NCBI GenBank assembly: GCA_964606885.1
Contig: CAZSHB010000015.1
Span: 1-21,084 of the forward strand
DNA from: CAZSHB01 sp964606885
GTDB lineage: Bacteria > Babelota > Babeliae > Babelales > CAIQNR01
Length of the DNA stretch: 21,084 bases
Direction: 5' to 3'
Below are positions 15,267-21,084 of the stretch, piece by piece. The notes beneath the pieces are model-generated. The model was not told where the DNA came from. It saw nothing but the letters and a program-made list of their open reading frames with translations, and made no database searches. The first letter of the stretch is position 1; each line of letters opens with the position of its first letter. A program made the position numbers and the translations under genes.

Positions 15267-15850
15267 TGTGGTCTTTTATCAATAATAAAACATTCTCTAC
15301 AGCGTGCTTGGTATGCTTCTTGAGCGCCAACTTTAATAAGTGCGTCATCTGCGCGTGCTGGTTTACCATCAACCATGCGTTGACTGAAATAGGCATCATT
15401 ACCACAGAGTGTGCAGATTGCGCTGAGTTTAGTAACCGTGTCTGCCATAGCAAGTAATGTTGGCATAGGACCAAACGGTACGCCTCTAAAATCAACATTA
15501 AGACCAGCAACGATCACATATTTACCTTGATCAAGAAGATCGAAAATAACGTTAATAAGTTCGTGTGAAAAAAATTGTGCTTCGTCTATACCCACGGTGT
15601 GCACGCTTGCAGATACGAGTGGTAACATAGCATACGGATTATCAATCGGATGTGCTTCTATTTTGCTACCGTCATGTGATACCACGTAATCAATGCTGGT
15701 GCGGTTATCAAGCGCATGCTTAAAGGTAATCACTTCTTTTTGTGCTATTTTTGCACGTTTAATACGACGAATGAGTTCTTCCGATTTTCCAGAAAACATT
15801 GATCCGCATACAACTTCAAGATGCCCTTTAGCGTGAGAATATTTACTCAT
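15248..15850 (-). CDS. tdk: Thymidine kinase (type II)
   Basis: Encodes 200 residues, typical of the tetrameric zinc-containing thymidine kinases. It phosphorylates thymidine to dTMP in pyrimidine salvage in the cytoplasm. The P-loop is GSMFSGKSEEL (about 16-26). VGIDEAQFF carries the Walker B acid and the catalytic Glu, and AGLNVDFRGVPFGPM is the family's substrate-loop region. The zinc-binding pairs are CTLC (followed by GNDAYFSQR) and CREC near the C-terminus. AAGGA precedes the ATG by about 8 bases. It is transcribed divergently from murA across a 111-base spacer and overlaps radA at its 3' end, so tdk-radA form one unit. Confidence 0.97.
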   Translation of the reverse strand: MSKYSHAKGHLEVVCGSMFSGKSEELIRRIKRAKIAQKEVITFKHALDNRTSIDYVVSHDGSKIEAHPIDNPYAMLPLVSASVHTVGIDEAQFFSHELINVIFDLLDQGKYVIVAGLNVDFRGVPFGPMPTLLAMADTVTKLSAICTLCGNDAYFSQRMVDGKPARADDALIKVGAQEAYQARCRECFIIDKRPQWQNSL

Positions 15851-15867
15851 AATAATAAGTCCTTATG

Positions 15868-15896
15868 TTGCAATCTAAAAACAGTTTGTACATACT
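15868..15896 (+). promoter_or_regulatory. Candidate murA promoter
   Basis: TTGCAA (15868-15873) and CATACT (15891-15896) are 17 bases apart, each matching 4 of 6 consensus positions, in the divergent tdk-murA spacer. A transcript would start about 60 bases before the murA ATG. Confidence 0.35.
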
Positions 15897-15961
15897 TAAA
15901 CCACGTACATTACAGTGTATTTAGTAGGTTACACACAATTAGTAAGAAAGAAATATGTGCC

Positions 15962-17299
15962 ATGTCGCAAGCAGTAGAAAACGCTCTCCCTATTATCCCA
16001 TCTATCAAAGATCCTTCACCAAAAAAGAAGATCGATGGTCCGTATCTATCCGTTACGCAATCATTAGGTCTTGAAGGAGAAGTAGGATTAGCTGGAGCTA
16101 AAAATGCTACGCTCGTGATTATGACATCACTGATTCTGACTGCAGGTCGTTCGGTATTGCGCAACGTACCAGCATCAGATGATGTGTTTCATATGATACA
16201 ACTGTTGCAAGGTCTTGGTGCACAAGCAGTTTTTAATACAGAAACTAATGTATTAGAAGTTGATACTACAGATTTATCCGGTTATTCAGTTGCACCAGAA
16301 TTAATGAAGATGATGCGTGCTTCCGTTTTAGTGATGGGACCGCTGCTTGCCCGTTTTGGTAAAGCGGAAATTGGTTTTCCAGGTGGCGATGTTATTGGTG
16401 CTCGTCCTATTGATTATCATATTAAAAATTTCCAAAAAATGGGCGTTGATGTGCATGAACAGCCGGATCTTCTTGTTGCTCGTGTGCGCCGTTTACAGTG
16501 CAGAAATTTGTTGCTCGAGTATCCAAGTGTAGGTGCAACAGAAAATTTAATTATGTTGGCAACATTGACTGGTGGCACAACAAAAATTATTAATGCAGCA
16601 TTAGAACCAGAAGTATTCGATTTAATTGCTATTTTAAAACAGATGGGCGCGCGCATTGATACAGAAATGCCGGCGACTATTGTTATTACAGGCGTAGAAA
16701 AATTACACCCGGTCGATTACACCATTATGTATGATCGTATGGAAGCGGGTGCTCTTTTAACAGCAGCGGCTATGACTGGCGGCTATGTGCATATTCCTCA
16801 AGCGCCAGCACATTTGATGGGTATGTTTTTGATGAAGCTACAAGAGATGGGTCATACGGTACTGATTGGTAAAGATGGTGTGGGTGTTAAAGTAAAAGCA
16901 ACTAAGAATCCACGTGCAGTATCTATCAAAACTGGCCCGTATCCAGCTTTTCCGACCGATTTGCAAGCGTCTATGATGGCGTTGTTGACCACTGCTCAAG
17001 GTGTTTCGGTTATTAAAGAAACGGTGTTTGAAAACAGATTTATGCATGGTCGAGAAATGACCAAGATGGGCGCACAAATTGATGTACAGCATGATGTTGC
17101 TACGATCCGTGGTGTTGAAGAGTTGTACGGTACGCATGTCATTGCAAGCGATATTCGTGCATCTTGCGCCTTAGTGTTGGCCGGTATGAAGGCTATTGGA
17201 GAAACGACCATTTCTGGCGTGTATCACTGGAAGCGTGGTTATGAACATCTTGAAGAGAAACTGCGTTCGCTTGGTGCATCAATCACGTTATACGAATGA
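15962..17299 (+). CDS. murA: UDP-N-acetylglucosamine 1-carboxyvinyltransferase with Cys-to-Asp active site
   Basis: Encodes 445 residues from ATG 15962, somewhat longer than typical MurA (about 420) because of an N-terminal extension of roughly 25 residues. MurA transfers enolpyruvate from phosphoenolpyruvate to UDP-GlcNAc, the first committed step of peptidoglycan synthesis. Visible motifs are GLAGAKNA (Lys47), RASVLVMGPLLARFG, the active-site loop GGDVIGARPID, GATENLIMLATL, DRMEAGALLTAAA (Asp258, equivalent to catalytic Asp305 of E. coli) and FPTDLQASMMAL. In the loop, Asp143 replaces the Cys115 alkylated by fosfomycin in E. coli; natural Asp variants are known to be fosfomycin resistant and active. 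The ribosome site is weak. A longer in-frame reading from 15821 overlaps tdk and is rejected. The 3' end overlaps convergent atpG by 12 bases. Confidence 0.96.
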   Translation: MSQAVENALPIIPSIKDPSPKKKIDGPYLSVTQSLGLEGEVGLAGAKNATLVIMTSLILTAGRSVLRNVPASDDVFHMIQLLQGLGAQAVFNTETNVLEVDTTDLSGYSVAPELMKMMRASVLVMGPLLARFGKAEIGFPGGDVIGARPIDYHIKNFQKMGVDVHEQPDLLVARVRRLQCRNLLLEYPSVGATENLIMLATLTGGTTKIINAALEPEVFDLIAILKQMGARIDTEMPATIVITGVEKLHPVDYTIMYDRMEAGALLTAAAMTGGYVHIPQAPAHLMGMFLMKLQEMGHTVLIGKDGVGVKVKATKNPRAVSIKTGPYPAFPTDLQASMMALLTTAQGVSVIKETVFENRFMHGREMTKMGAQIDVQHDVATIRGVEELYGTHVIASDIRASCALVLAGMKAIGETTISGVYHWKRGYEHLEEKLRSLGASITLYE

Positions 17300-18160
17300 T
17301 TGCGATTCAAACGCTCCTGCAAGTTCAGTAAGCTCTTTGGTAATTTTTGCTTGGCGGAGTTTGTTGTATTGTAAGTTCATGGTGGTTAAGAAACCCTTGG
17401 CATTACGAGTAGCATTATCCATAGCAATAAACCGAGCAGCCTGTTCACCGACCAAAGATTCAAATACGGCAGATCTAATCATGATGGTTAGATAGTCTTG
17501 TGCCAGAACCGTTAGTAGTTCCTCAGGTGCATGACTCCACTGGTAATCTTCAGTATCTGATTTGTGCGATCTGTTTTCTGTTGCAGGTGTAGATAGGGGG
17601 ATTAAGGTTGTTTCGTGCAGTTCATGGGTGAAAAAAGTTTTTGAATGGTTGCTGATAATGCGTACGCTGGTGTAGCCATGTTTGGTAGGCAGTGCGTAGT
17701 CTAAAAGTTCTTGAACTACGGTATCGATTGCCTGTATACGAACATCAAACAGACTATGCATCGGCTGAATGCCCATTTTTTGAAGATGATCAGTAACTTT
17801 TTTGCCGACACTTATAAGAGCAACATGCGGTTTTTTAAGATCAGCTTTGTGGTGTTCTATCCAGTAAAAAAGACCGGTATTGTAGGTGCCACACATGCCT
17901 TTTTGCGAACCCATAATAATAATCAGCTCGCGGGGTTGCTGTTCTTCTGTAGGGAATAACTGTTCAGGGCGCCATGTTGTTTGGTTGGCGTATATGGTTT
18001 TAAATAAAGAAGAAAGCGTTGTAGTATATAGTGTTAATGATTCTTTTTGACGTGCAAGGCGGGTGTGCATTGATCGCGAAATAAGCCGCATAGCACTGGT
18101 TATTTTCTTTATAGTAGTAACCGCTTTGATTCTTTGACGCATTTGAATAAGCTGTGACAT
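17288..18160 (-). CDS. atpG: F-type ATP synthase gamma subunit
   Basis: Encodes 290 residues, the standard length. Gamma is the rotating central stalk of F1, coupling proton flow through FO to ATP synthesis. The N-terminal helix (MRQRIKAVTTIKKITSAMRLISRSMHTRLARQ) and the C-terminal helix (MDNATRNAKGFLTTMNLQYNKLRQAKITKELTELAGA) form the family's antiparallel coiled coil and are its best-conserved parts. The middle shows the expected alpha/beta segment with ITMGS-like IIIMGSQKGMCGTYN. GGGGAG lies about 10 bases before the ATG, and a good promoter lies at 18193-18221. It stands alone: murA converges on it and an unrelated RNase gene diverges from it, so it is outside the usual atp operon. Confidence 0.96.
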   Translation of the reverse strand: MSQLIQMRQRIKAVTTIKKITSAMRLISRSMHTRLARQKESLTLYTTTLSSLFKTIYANQTTWRPEQLFPTEEQQPRELIIIMGSQKGMCGTYNTGLFYWIEHHKADLKKPHVALISVGKKVTDHLQKMGIQPMHSLFDVRIQAIDTVVQELLDYALPTKHGYTSVRIISNHSKTFFTHELHETTLIPLSTPATENRSHKSDTEDYQWSHAPEELLTVLAQDYLTIMIRSAVFESLVGEQAARFIAMDNATRNAKGFLTTMNLQYNKLRQAKITKELTELAGAFESQSFV

Positions 18161-18192
18161 AAGTAAAAAACTCCCCTGTAATAATAGAGTAT

Positions 18193-18221
18193 AGAATACG
18201 AATTTATAATGTTCTTTTCAA
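18193..18221 (-). promoter_or_regulatory. Candidate atpG promoter TTGAAA-N17-TATTCT
   Basis: On the minus strand TTGAAA (complement of 18216-18221) and TATTCT (complement of 18193-18198) are exactly 17 bases apart, giving a leader of about 25 bases to atpG. The same two hexamers with the same spacing precede the tRNA cluster. Confidence 0.6.
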
Positions 18222-18257
18222 TGTTTATATGCATACAAAATAGGATAAGGACAAGAG

Positions 18258-18833
18258 ATGATAGTGTTGATCGATGGGTACAATCTTTTAAAACAAATAC
18301 ATGGAAAAGACAGCCATGAAAACCATAGGTCGGCTCTGGTCAATCTGCTGGGTAGGTATGCACAAAAACGAAGTCATAAATTGATTATTTTTTTTGATGG
18401 TGGTAGCTCTCCGCTTGCGTATCAAGAAAAACAAAAAGGTATTCTTGTCTGGTTTAGTGGGCATCAAAAAAGTGCTGATGATCTTATTATTGATTATGTA
18501 CATGAGCATCAGGGCAAAGATATGCTGATAATAACCCTAGATCGTGATTTAAAGCATAAATGTGGTTTGTATGCACCATCATTAGAACCGTTACTTTTTT
18601 ATGGTAAAATACAAGAACTTTTTGCATCAAAGCCGGTTGCTAAAAAAAGGGTAGATGCGGGTATAAAAAAATTAACAGACGAAGAAGATCCTGCATTGGA
18701 CGCCCTTATGGTACAATCTTGCTTTGTGCCATCAACGGCTAAAGATGAACAAGAAGTTATTGTGGTGCATGTATCAGATAAAAAAATATCTAAAAAGCAG
18801 CAGCGGAAAAATAAAATTTTAGATAGTCTTTAA
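18258..18833 (+). CDS. NYN-domain (YacP/Rae1-like) RNase
   Basis: Encodes 191 residues. The N-terminal half is a NYN (PIN-like) nuclease domain: VLIDGYNLL (Asp6, Asn9), IIFFDGG (Asp47), SADDLIIDYV (Asp74, Asp75) and ITLDRDLKHKC (Asp95, Asp97) supply the acidic metal-binding set. This order, with DGYNLL at the extreme N-terminus and SADDxI, matches the YacP/Rae1 group. Rae1 of Bacillus subtilis is a ribosome-associated endoribonuclease. The C-terminal third is low-complexity and Lys-rich (KKISKKQQRKNKILDSL), beyond the usual domain and perhaps RNA-binding. AAGGA lies 6 bases before the ATG. It is divergent from atpG and 38 bases upstream of tsaE, so probably co-transcribed with tsaE. Confidence 0.88.
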   Translation: MIVLIDGYNLLKQIHGKDSHENHRSALVNLLGRYAQKRSHKLIIFFDGGSSPLAYQEKQKGILVWFSGHQKSADDLIIDYVHEHQGKDMLIITLDRDLKHKCGLYAPSLEPLLFYGKIQELFASKPVAKKRVDAGIKKLTDEEDPALDALMVQSCFVPSTAKDEQEVIVVHVSDKKISKKQQRKNKILDSL

Positions 18834-18871
18834 GTTCTTGAGTAAGAGCGTTATGAAAAGTACATAGAAAA

Positions 18872-19306
18872 ATGATAGAAAAAACAGTATATACCGTTGA
18901 GCAGGTACCAGATATTGCTCGATTTTTAATTCAGCAACCAGTGCGGATCTGGACTTTACAAGGTTCTCTTGGTGCGGGTAAAACAACGTTGGTACAATCT
19001 ATGCTGCGCGCATGGGGGGTACAAGGGCCCATCGTGAGCCCGACCTACTCATACGTGACTATCTACCGATTAGCAGACGTAACGATTTACCATTTTGATT
19101 TGTATCGATTAACCAGCGCAGACGATTTTATGCAGGCGGGTTTTGATGAGTATCTCCAGGATCCTCAAGGTCGAGTGCTGATTGAATGGCCTGAAATTAT
19201 GCAGGGCTTATTGCCGCTGCCACTTTGTGTGATTAACATAGAGTACACAGCAGCCGATCAGCGTTTAATTACGTGGCAGGTTCTTCAAAAGCAACACCAG
19301 CAATAA
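18872..19306 (+). CDS. tsaE: tRNA threonylcarbamoyladenosine biosynthesis ATPase TsaE
   Basis: Encodes 144 residues, normal for TsaE. It is the ATPase partner of TsaB-TsaD in making t6A37 on ANN-decoding tRNAs. Family motifs are the P-loop GSLGAGKTT (31-39), SPTYSYVTIY, FDLYRL, and LIEWPE with the characteristic Glu-Trp-Pro near residues 109-112. TsaB, TsaC and TsaD are not in this window. No strong ribosome site is seen; it follows the NYN RNase gene by 38 bases. Its 3' end overlaps the convergent secreted-protein gene by 38 bases, so the two transcripts are complementary there. Confidence 0.95.
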   Translation: MIEKTVYTVEQVPDIARFLIQQPVRIWTLQGSLGAGKTTLVQSMLRAWGVQGPIVSPTYSYVTIYRLADVTIYHFDLYRLTSADDFMQAGFDEYLQDPQGRVLIEWPEIMQGLLPLPLCVINIEYTAADQRLITWQVLQKQHQQ

Positions 19307-20123
19307 TTTTTTGTATCCCTTGGATATGAAATGCCTGGTGATATCTGCCATACACTATAAAAATATGTTTGCCGAATTTGAGTTGTTCTCTGATCAGAAC
19401 AAGAGTGCCAATATCCCGTTTGATATGGTATGCATCCATGATCTTGTGTATCTCTTTAAGAGCAGGGAATTTGTAAAAAAAGAATGCTCGCAGTGAGAGC
19501 ATAGGTCGGCACTTTGTTACATATTCATAAAAATGGTAATCATGCTTATTAAAAGGTCTGTTAGTAATTCGTTTATGCAGTTGTATCATCTCGTCTAATG
19601 ATATGTTGGGAAATACTGTTGCAATTCTATTTTCGATGTAATCTTTAGGAATCACGATTGAGCTATTTTGTTTGAGCCTATTGTACATTTCTAATGATTG
19701 AGCAAAAAAGGCATAACGTACGTGGTCAGGATTAAATTTTTTTGATTCGGATATATCTTTAAAAGCTTGGTACACAAGAGGGTTGCCCGCAACTACAGGG
19801 ACCTGATGTTGTTGTGCAAGGTAAAAAGCAGCACCCCAATCAGCATATTCAGTAATGGCAGTGTTTAAAGAATCGTGTCGTATGGTAGGCACGGTAGGGT
19901 GTTCAATAATGACACATCGAGGCTGGCCAGCACTTTTTTGTAAGAATTCTTGCCACGCATTATGCAACACTGCGTACTGATAATGGTTTGGATCATGGGC
20001 GTGTTCTGTGCCAACATGTATAATTGTTTGGTTATTATAGGTCATACGGGTTACTGATGCATGTGCCGATACTGGTGCAAGCACCAGTAGTCCGAATAGT
20101 GTAAGTTGTTGCAAAGTAACCAT
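19269..20123 (-). CDS. Secreted TraB/ChaN-like superfamily protein (putative metal-dependent hydrolase)
   Basis: Encodes 284 residues with a signal peptide (MVTLQQLTLFGLLVLAPVSAHA). The mature protein opens with NQTIIHVGTEHAHDPNH (Gly-Thr-Glu-His at 38-41), then CVIIEHP (Glu74), WGAAFYLAQQHQVPVVAG, and near the end IFIVYGRYHQAFH (Gly-x-x-His at 259-262). This arrangement of an N-terminal GxxH, an internal Glu and a C-terminal GxxH is the pattern of the EreA/ChaN/TraB-TIKI fold, whose members include metalloproteases, erythromycin esterases and haem-binding ChaN. The exact subgroup cannot be read from sequence. There is no clear Shine-Dalgarno before the ATG. It overlaps tsaE (convergent) by 38 bases. 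Confidence 0.72.
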   Translation of the reverse strand: MVTLQQLTLFGLLVLAPVSAHASVTRMTYNNQTIIHVGTEHAHDPNHYQYAVLHNAWQEFLQKSAGQPRCVIIEHPTVPTIRHDSLNTAITEYADWGAAFYLAQQHQVPVVAGNPLVYQAFKDISESKKFNPDHVRYAFFAQSLEMYNRLKQNSSIVIPKDYIENRIATVFPNISLDEMIQLHKRITNRPFNKHDYHFYEYVTKCRPMLSLRAFFFYKFPALKEIHKIMDAYHIKRDIGTLVLIREQLKFGKHIFIVYGRYHQAFHIQGIQKIIAGVAFEEPAT

Positions 20124-20264
20124 AATAATTTTACACGCTGTTTTTAAATTACAAATATTTAGATTAATATAAGTCTAAGCGGCTTTTAGGTAGGCGTCAA
20201 TCCGATTACTGTAGCCAAAAGCTGGTTTTGATAGTCTTTTTTTGTAGAGAGTTGGTAGGCATAT

Positions 20265-20465
20265 ATGAGTAATAATAGTCCATTTTTAAAAAGACCTGAC
20301 TATCTGGTGTGTACGTGTATGGAAGTTATGTATAGCCAATTAGTAGAAGCAATTGCTGAAGGTGAAGATAGCTTTAATAAGCTCTCAGAGCGACTTGGTG
20401 TAGGTACCGGTTGTTCAAGCTGTGTGGATGAAGTTAAAGCCATTTTATCAGAAGAGCTGTCGTAA
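20265..20465 (+). CDS. BFD-like [2Fe-2S]-binding protein
   Basis: Encodes 66 residues, the size of bacterioferritin-associated ferredoxin. Four Cys are spaced as in the BFD domain: CTC (Cys16, Cys18) and GCSSC (Cys50, Cys53), with the helical segment between (YSQLVEAIAEGEDSFNKLSERLGVGTG) also typical. BFD in E. coli and Pseudomonas delivers electrons to bacterioferritin for iron release; related domains occur in NifU and nitrite reductase. No bacterioferritin gene is present here, so the partner is unknown. The ribosome site is weak. The gene sits between a divergent secreted-protein gene and the tRNA cluster, with no clear terminator after it. Confidence 0.85.
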   Translation: MSNNSPFLKRPDYLVCTCMEVMYSQLVEAIAEGEDSFNKLSERLGVGTGCSSCVDEVKAILSEELS

Positions 20466-20489
20466 AGCGGCCAGCCGATTAAAATAAAT

Positions 20490-20518
20490 TTGAAATTGAT
20501 TAAGAAACTCATTATTCT
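20490..20518 (+). promoter_or_regulatory. Candidate promoter of the tRNA cluster, TTGAAA-N17-TATTCT
   Basis: TTGAAA (20490-20495) and TATTCT (20513-20518) are separated by 17 bases, placing a start near 20525, about 30 bases before tRNA-Tyr. Hexamers and spacing are identical to the candidate atpG promoter. Confidence 0.55.
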
Positions 20519-20556
20519 GTCAAAACACTTTTGGAATTATTAACCTATTGTGTAGC

Positions 20557-20641
20557 GGCGAGATTCCCGAGTGGCCAAAGGGGGCGGACTGTAAATCCGC
20601 TGGCTCTGCCTTCGCAGGTTCGAATCCTGCTCTCGCCACCA
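20557..20641 (+). tRNA. tRNA-Tyr (GTA), CCA encoded
   Basis: Acceptor GGCGAGA pairs with TCTCGCC (20631-20637), followed by discriminator A and CCA. The anticodon GTA is at 20591-20593. The long variable arm (about CTGGCTCTGCCTTCGCAGG region) marks a class II bacterial tRNA-Tyr. T-loop TTCGAAT is present. Confidence 0.97.
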
Positions 20642-20758
20642 GTCTCCATCAAGGCTTCGTCTGGCTAGCGCCGATAAAGCAAAAGCAAAGACAGGCCGAA
20701 AAGCTGCAACACAATAAGAAAATAAGCTCGAAACAAGTTGACATACAGTGAAAAATGT

Positions 20759-20835
20759 GCGGGAATAGCTCAATTGGCTAGAGCGACAGCCTTCCAAGCT
20801 GTAGGTTGCGGGTTCGAGTCCCGTTTCCCGCTCCA
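20759..20835 (+). tRNA. tRNA-Gly (TCC), CCA encoded
   Basis: Acceptor GCGGGAA pairs with TTCCCGC (20825-20831), discriminator T, then CCA. The anticodon loop CTTCCAA gives TCC at 20793-20795. T-loop TTCGAGT is present. It is separated from tRNA-Tyr by a 117-base spacer with no recognisable gene. Confidence 0.97.
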
Positions 20836-20856
20836 AGATGTGTGTATTAAAATAAG

Positions 20857-20932
20857 GCTGGCGTAGCTCAGCAGGTAGAGCAACTGATTTGTAATCAGTA
20901 GGTCGCAGGTTCAATTCCTGTCGCCAGCTCCA
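20857..20932 (+). tRNA. tRNA-Thr (TGT), CCA encoded
   Basis: Acceptor GCTGGCG pairs with CGCCAGC (20922-20928), discriminator T, then CCA. Anticodon stem ACTGA/TCAGT closes loop TTTGTAA with anticodon TGT at 20890-20892. It reads ACA and, by wobble, related Thr codons, and would be a t6A37 substrate of the TsaE pathway. Confidence 0.97.
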
Positions 20933-21029
20933 GTTTTGGAGCGTATAGTTTTAGAGCAAGATGGGTTTGTCTTTTTGATGAAATTCATCTAAGCTTACAA
21001 TGCGCCTGGATTGATACAATCGTTAAGGT

Positions 21030-21084
21030 GCCCACGTAGCTCAGTTGGTAGAGCACTCCCATGGTAAGGGAGAGGTCATCGGTT
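21030..21084 (+). tRNA. tRNA-Thr (GGT), 3' end cut by window edge
   Basis: Acceptor GCCCACG, D-arm AGCTCAGTTGGTAGAGC and anticodon stem CTCCC/GGGAG enclosing loop ATGGTAA, so anticodon GGT. The window ends in the T-arm. A 97-base spacer separates it from the previous tRNA-Thr. Confidence 0.93.

Noticed and set aside
15821..15961. 47-codon upstream extension of murA
   Set aside because: It overlaps the start of tdk, contains no MurA-like sequence and would include the candidate promoter; ATG 15962 fits the family better.
20738..20743. Perfect TTGACA in the tRNA-Tyr to tRNA-Gly spacer
   Set aside because: At 17 bases the -10 position is GGGAAT inside the tRNA, so no workable promoter is formed.
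20548..20751. Plus-strand open frame of 67 codons over tRNA-Tyr
   Set aside because: It lies on the tRNA itself; GEIPEWPKGADCKSAGSAFAGSNPALAT-type peptides come from reading the tRNA.
20540..20914. Minus-strand open frame of 124 codons across the tRNA genes
   Set aside because: It is the antisense of tRNA-Tyr, tRNA-Gly and part of tRNA-Thr; peptides like ERETGLEPATYSLEG and EQDSNLRRQ are well-known artefacts of translating tRNA complements.
20977..20989. Palindrome GATGAAATTCATC before tRNA-Thr(GGT)
   Set aside because: The arms meet with a single central base, too tight for a hairpin, and no T tract follows; it is short enough to be chance.

Overview
The window reads as a low-GC, gene-dense bacterial chromosome segment using the standard bacterial code, with TAA and TGA stops, AGGAG-type ribosome sites, and ATG plus a GTG start. 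A didermal, peptidoglycan-containing cell is suggested by murA, a probable outer-membrane beta-barrel and many Sec signal peptides. Dense packing, overlapping convergent genes, an atpG that stands apart from other ATP synthase genes, and many secreted proteins of no recognised family all fit a reduced host-associated lineage. Candidatus Dependentiae (TM6) is my best guess. That assignment is an inference from gene content and protein style and was not tested against any database.

Layout: 1-615 holds the 3' end of 23S rRNA, 5S rRNA and a strong intrinsic terminator. 797-4198 encodes a putative outer-membrane protein (+), a secreted alpha/beta hydrolase with a Cys nucleophile (-) and an EamA/DMT transporter (+). 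4210-7909 (-) is a three-gene cluster of secreted proteins of unknown function. They share a Trp-rich C-terminal tail, and two of them share a new-looking alpha-helical domain (three copies in all). This is the most novel-looking part of the window. 8015-13181 (-) is a membrane-protein run: a very large CPBP/CAAX-type intramembrane protease with an internal duplication, a translationally coupled small secreted protein, a multi-pass membrane protein and a short MscS channel. 13323-13787 (-) is another small secreted protein.

13893-19306 carries housekeeping genes: radA and tdk (overlapping, -), murA (+, with Asp replacing the usual catalytic Cys), atpG (-, alone), a NYN/YacP-like RNase (+) and tsaE (+). 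These cover DNA repair, thymidine salvage, the first committed step of peptidoglycan synthesis, energy conversion, RNA metabolism and tRNA t6A modification. 19269-20465 holds a secreted TraB/ChaN-like protein (-) and a BFD-like [2Fe-2S] protein (+). 20490 to the end is a tRNA cluster, Tyr(GTA)-Gly(TCC)-Thr(TGT)-Thr(GGT, cut by the window edge). All complete members encode CCA.

Two good promoter candidates have identical hexamers (TTGAAA-N17-TATTCT), one before the tRNA cluster and one before atpG. No CRISPR array, insertion sequence, integrase or phage gene was seen. Apart from the RNA genes, no stretch longer than 300 bases lacks a gene.
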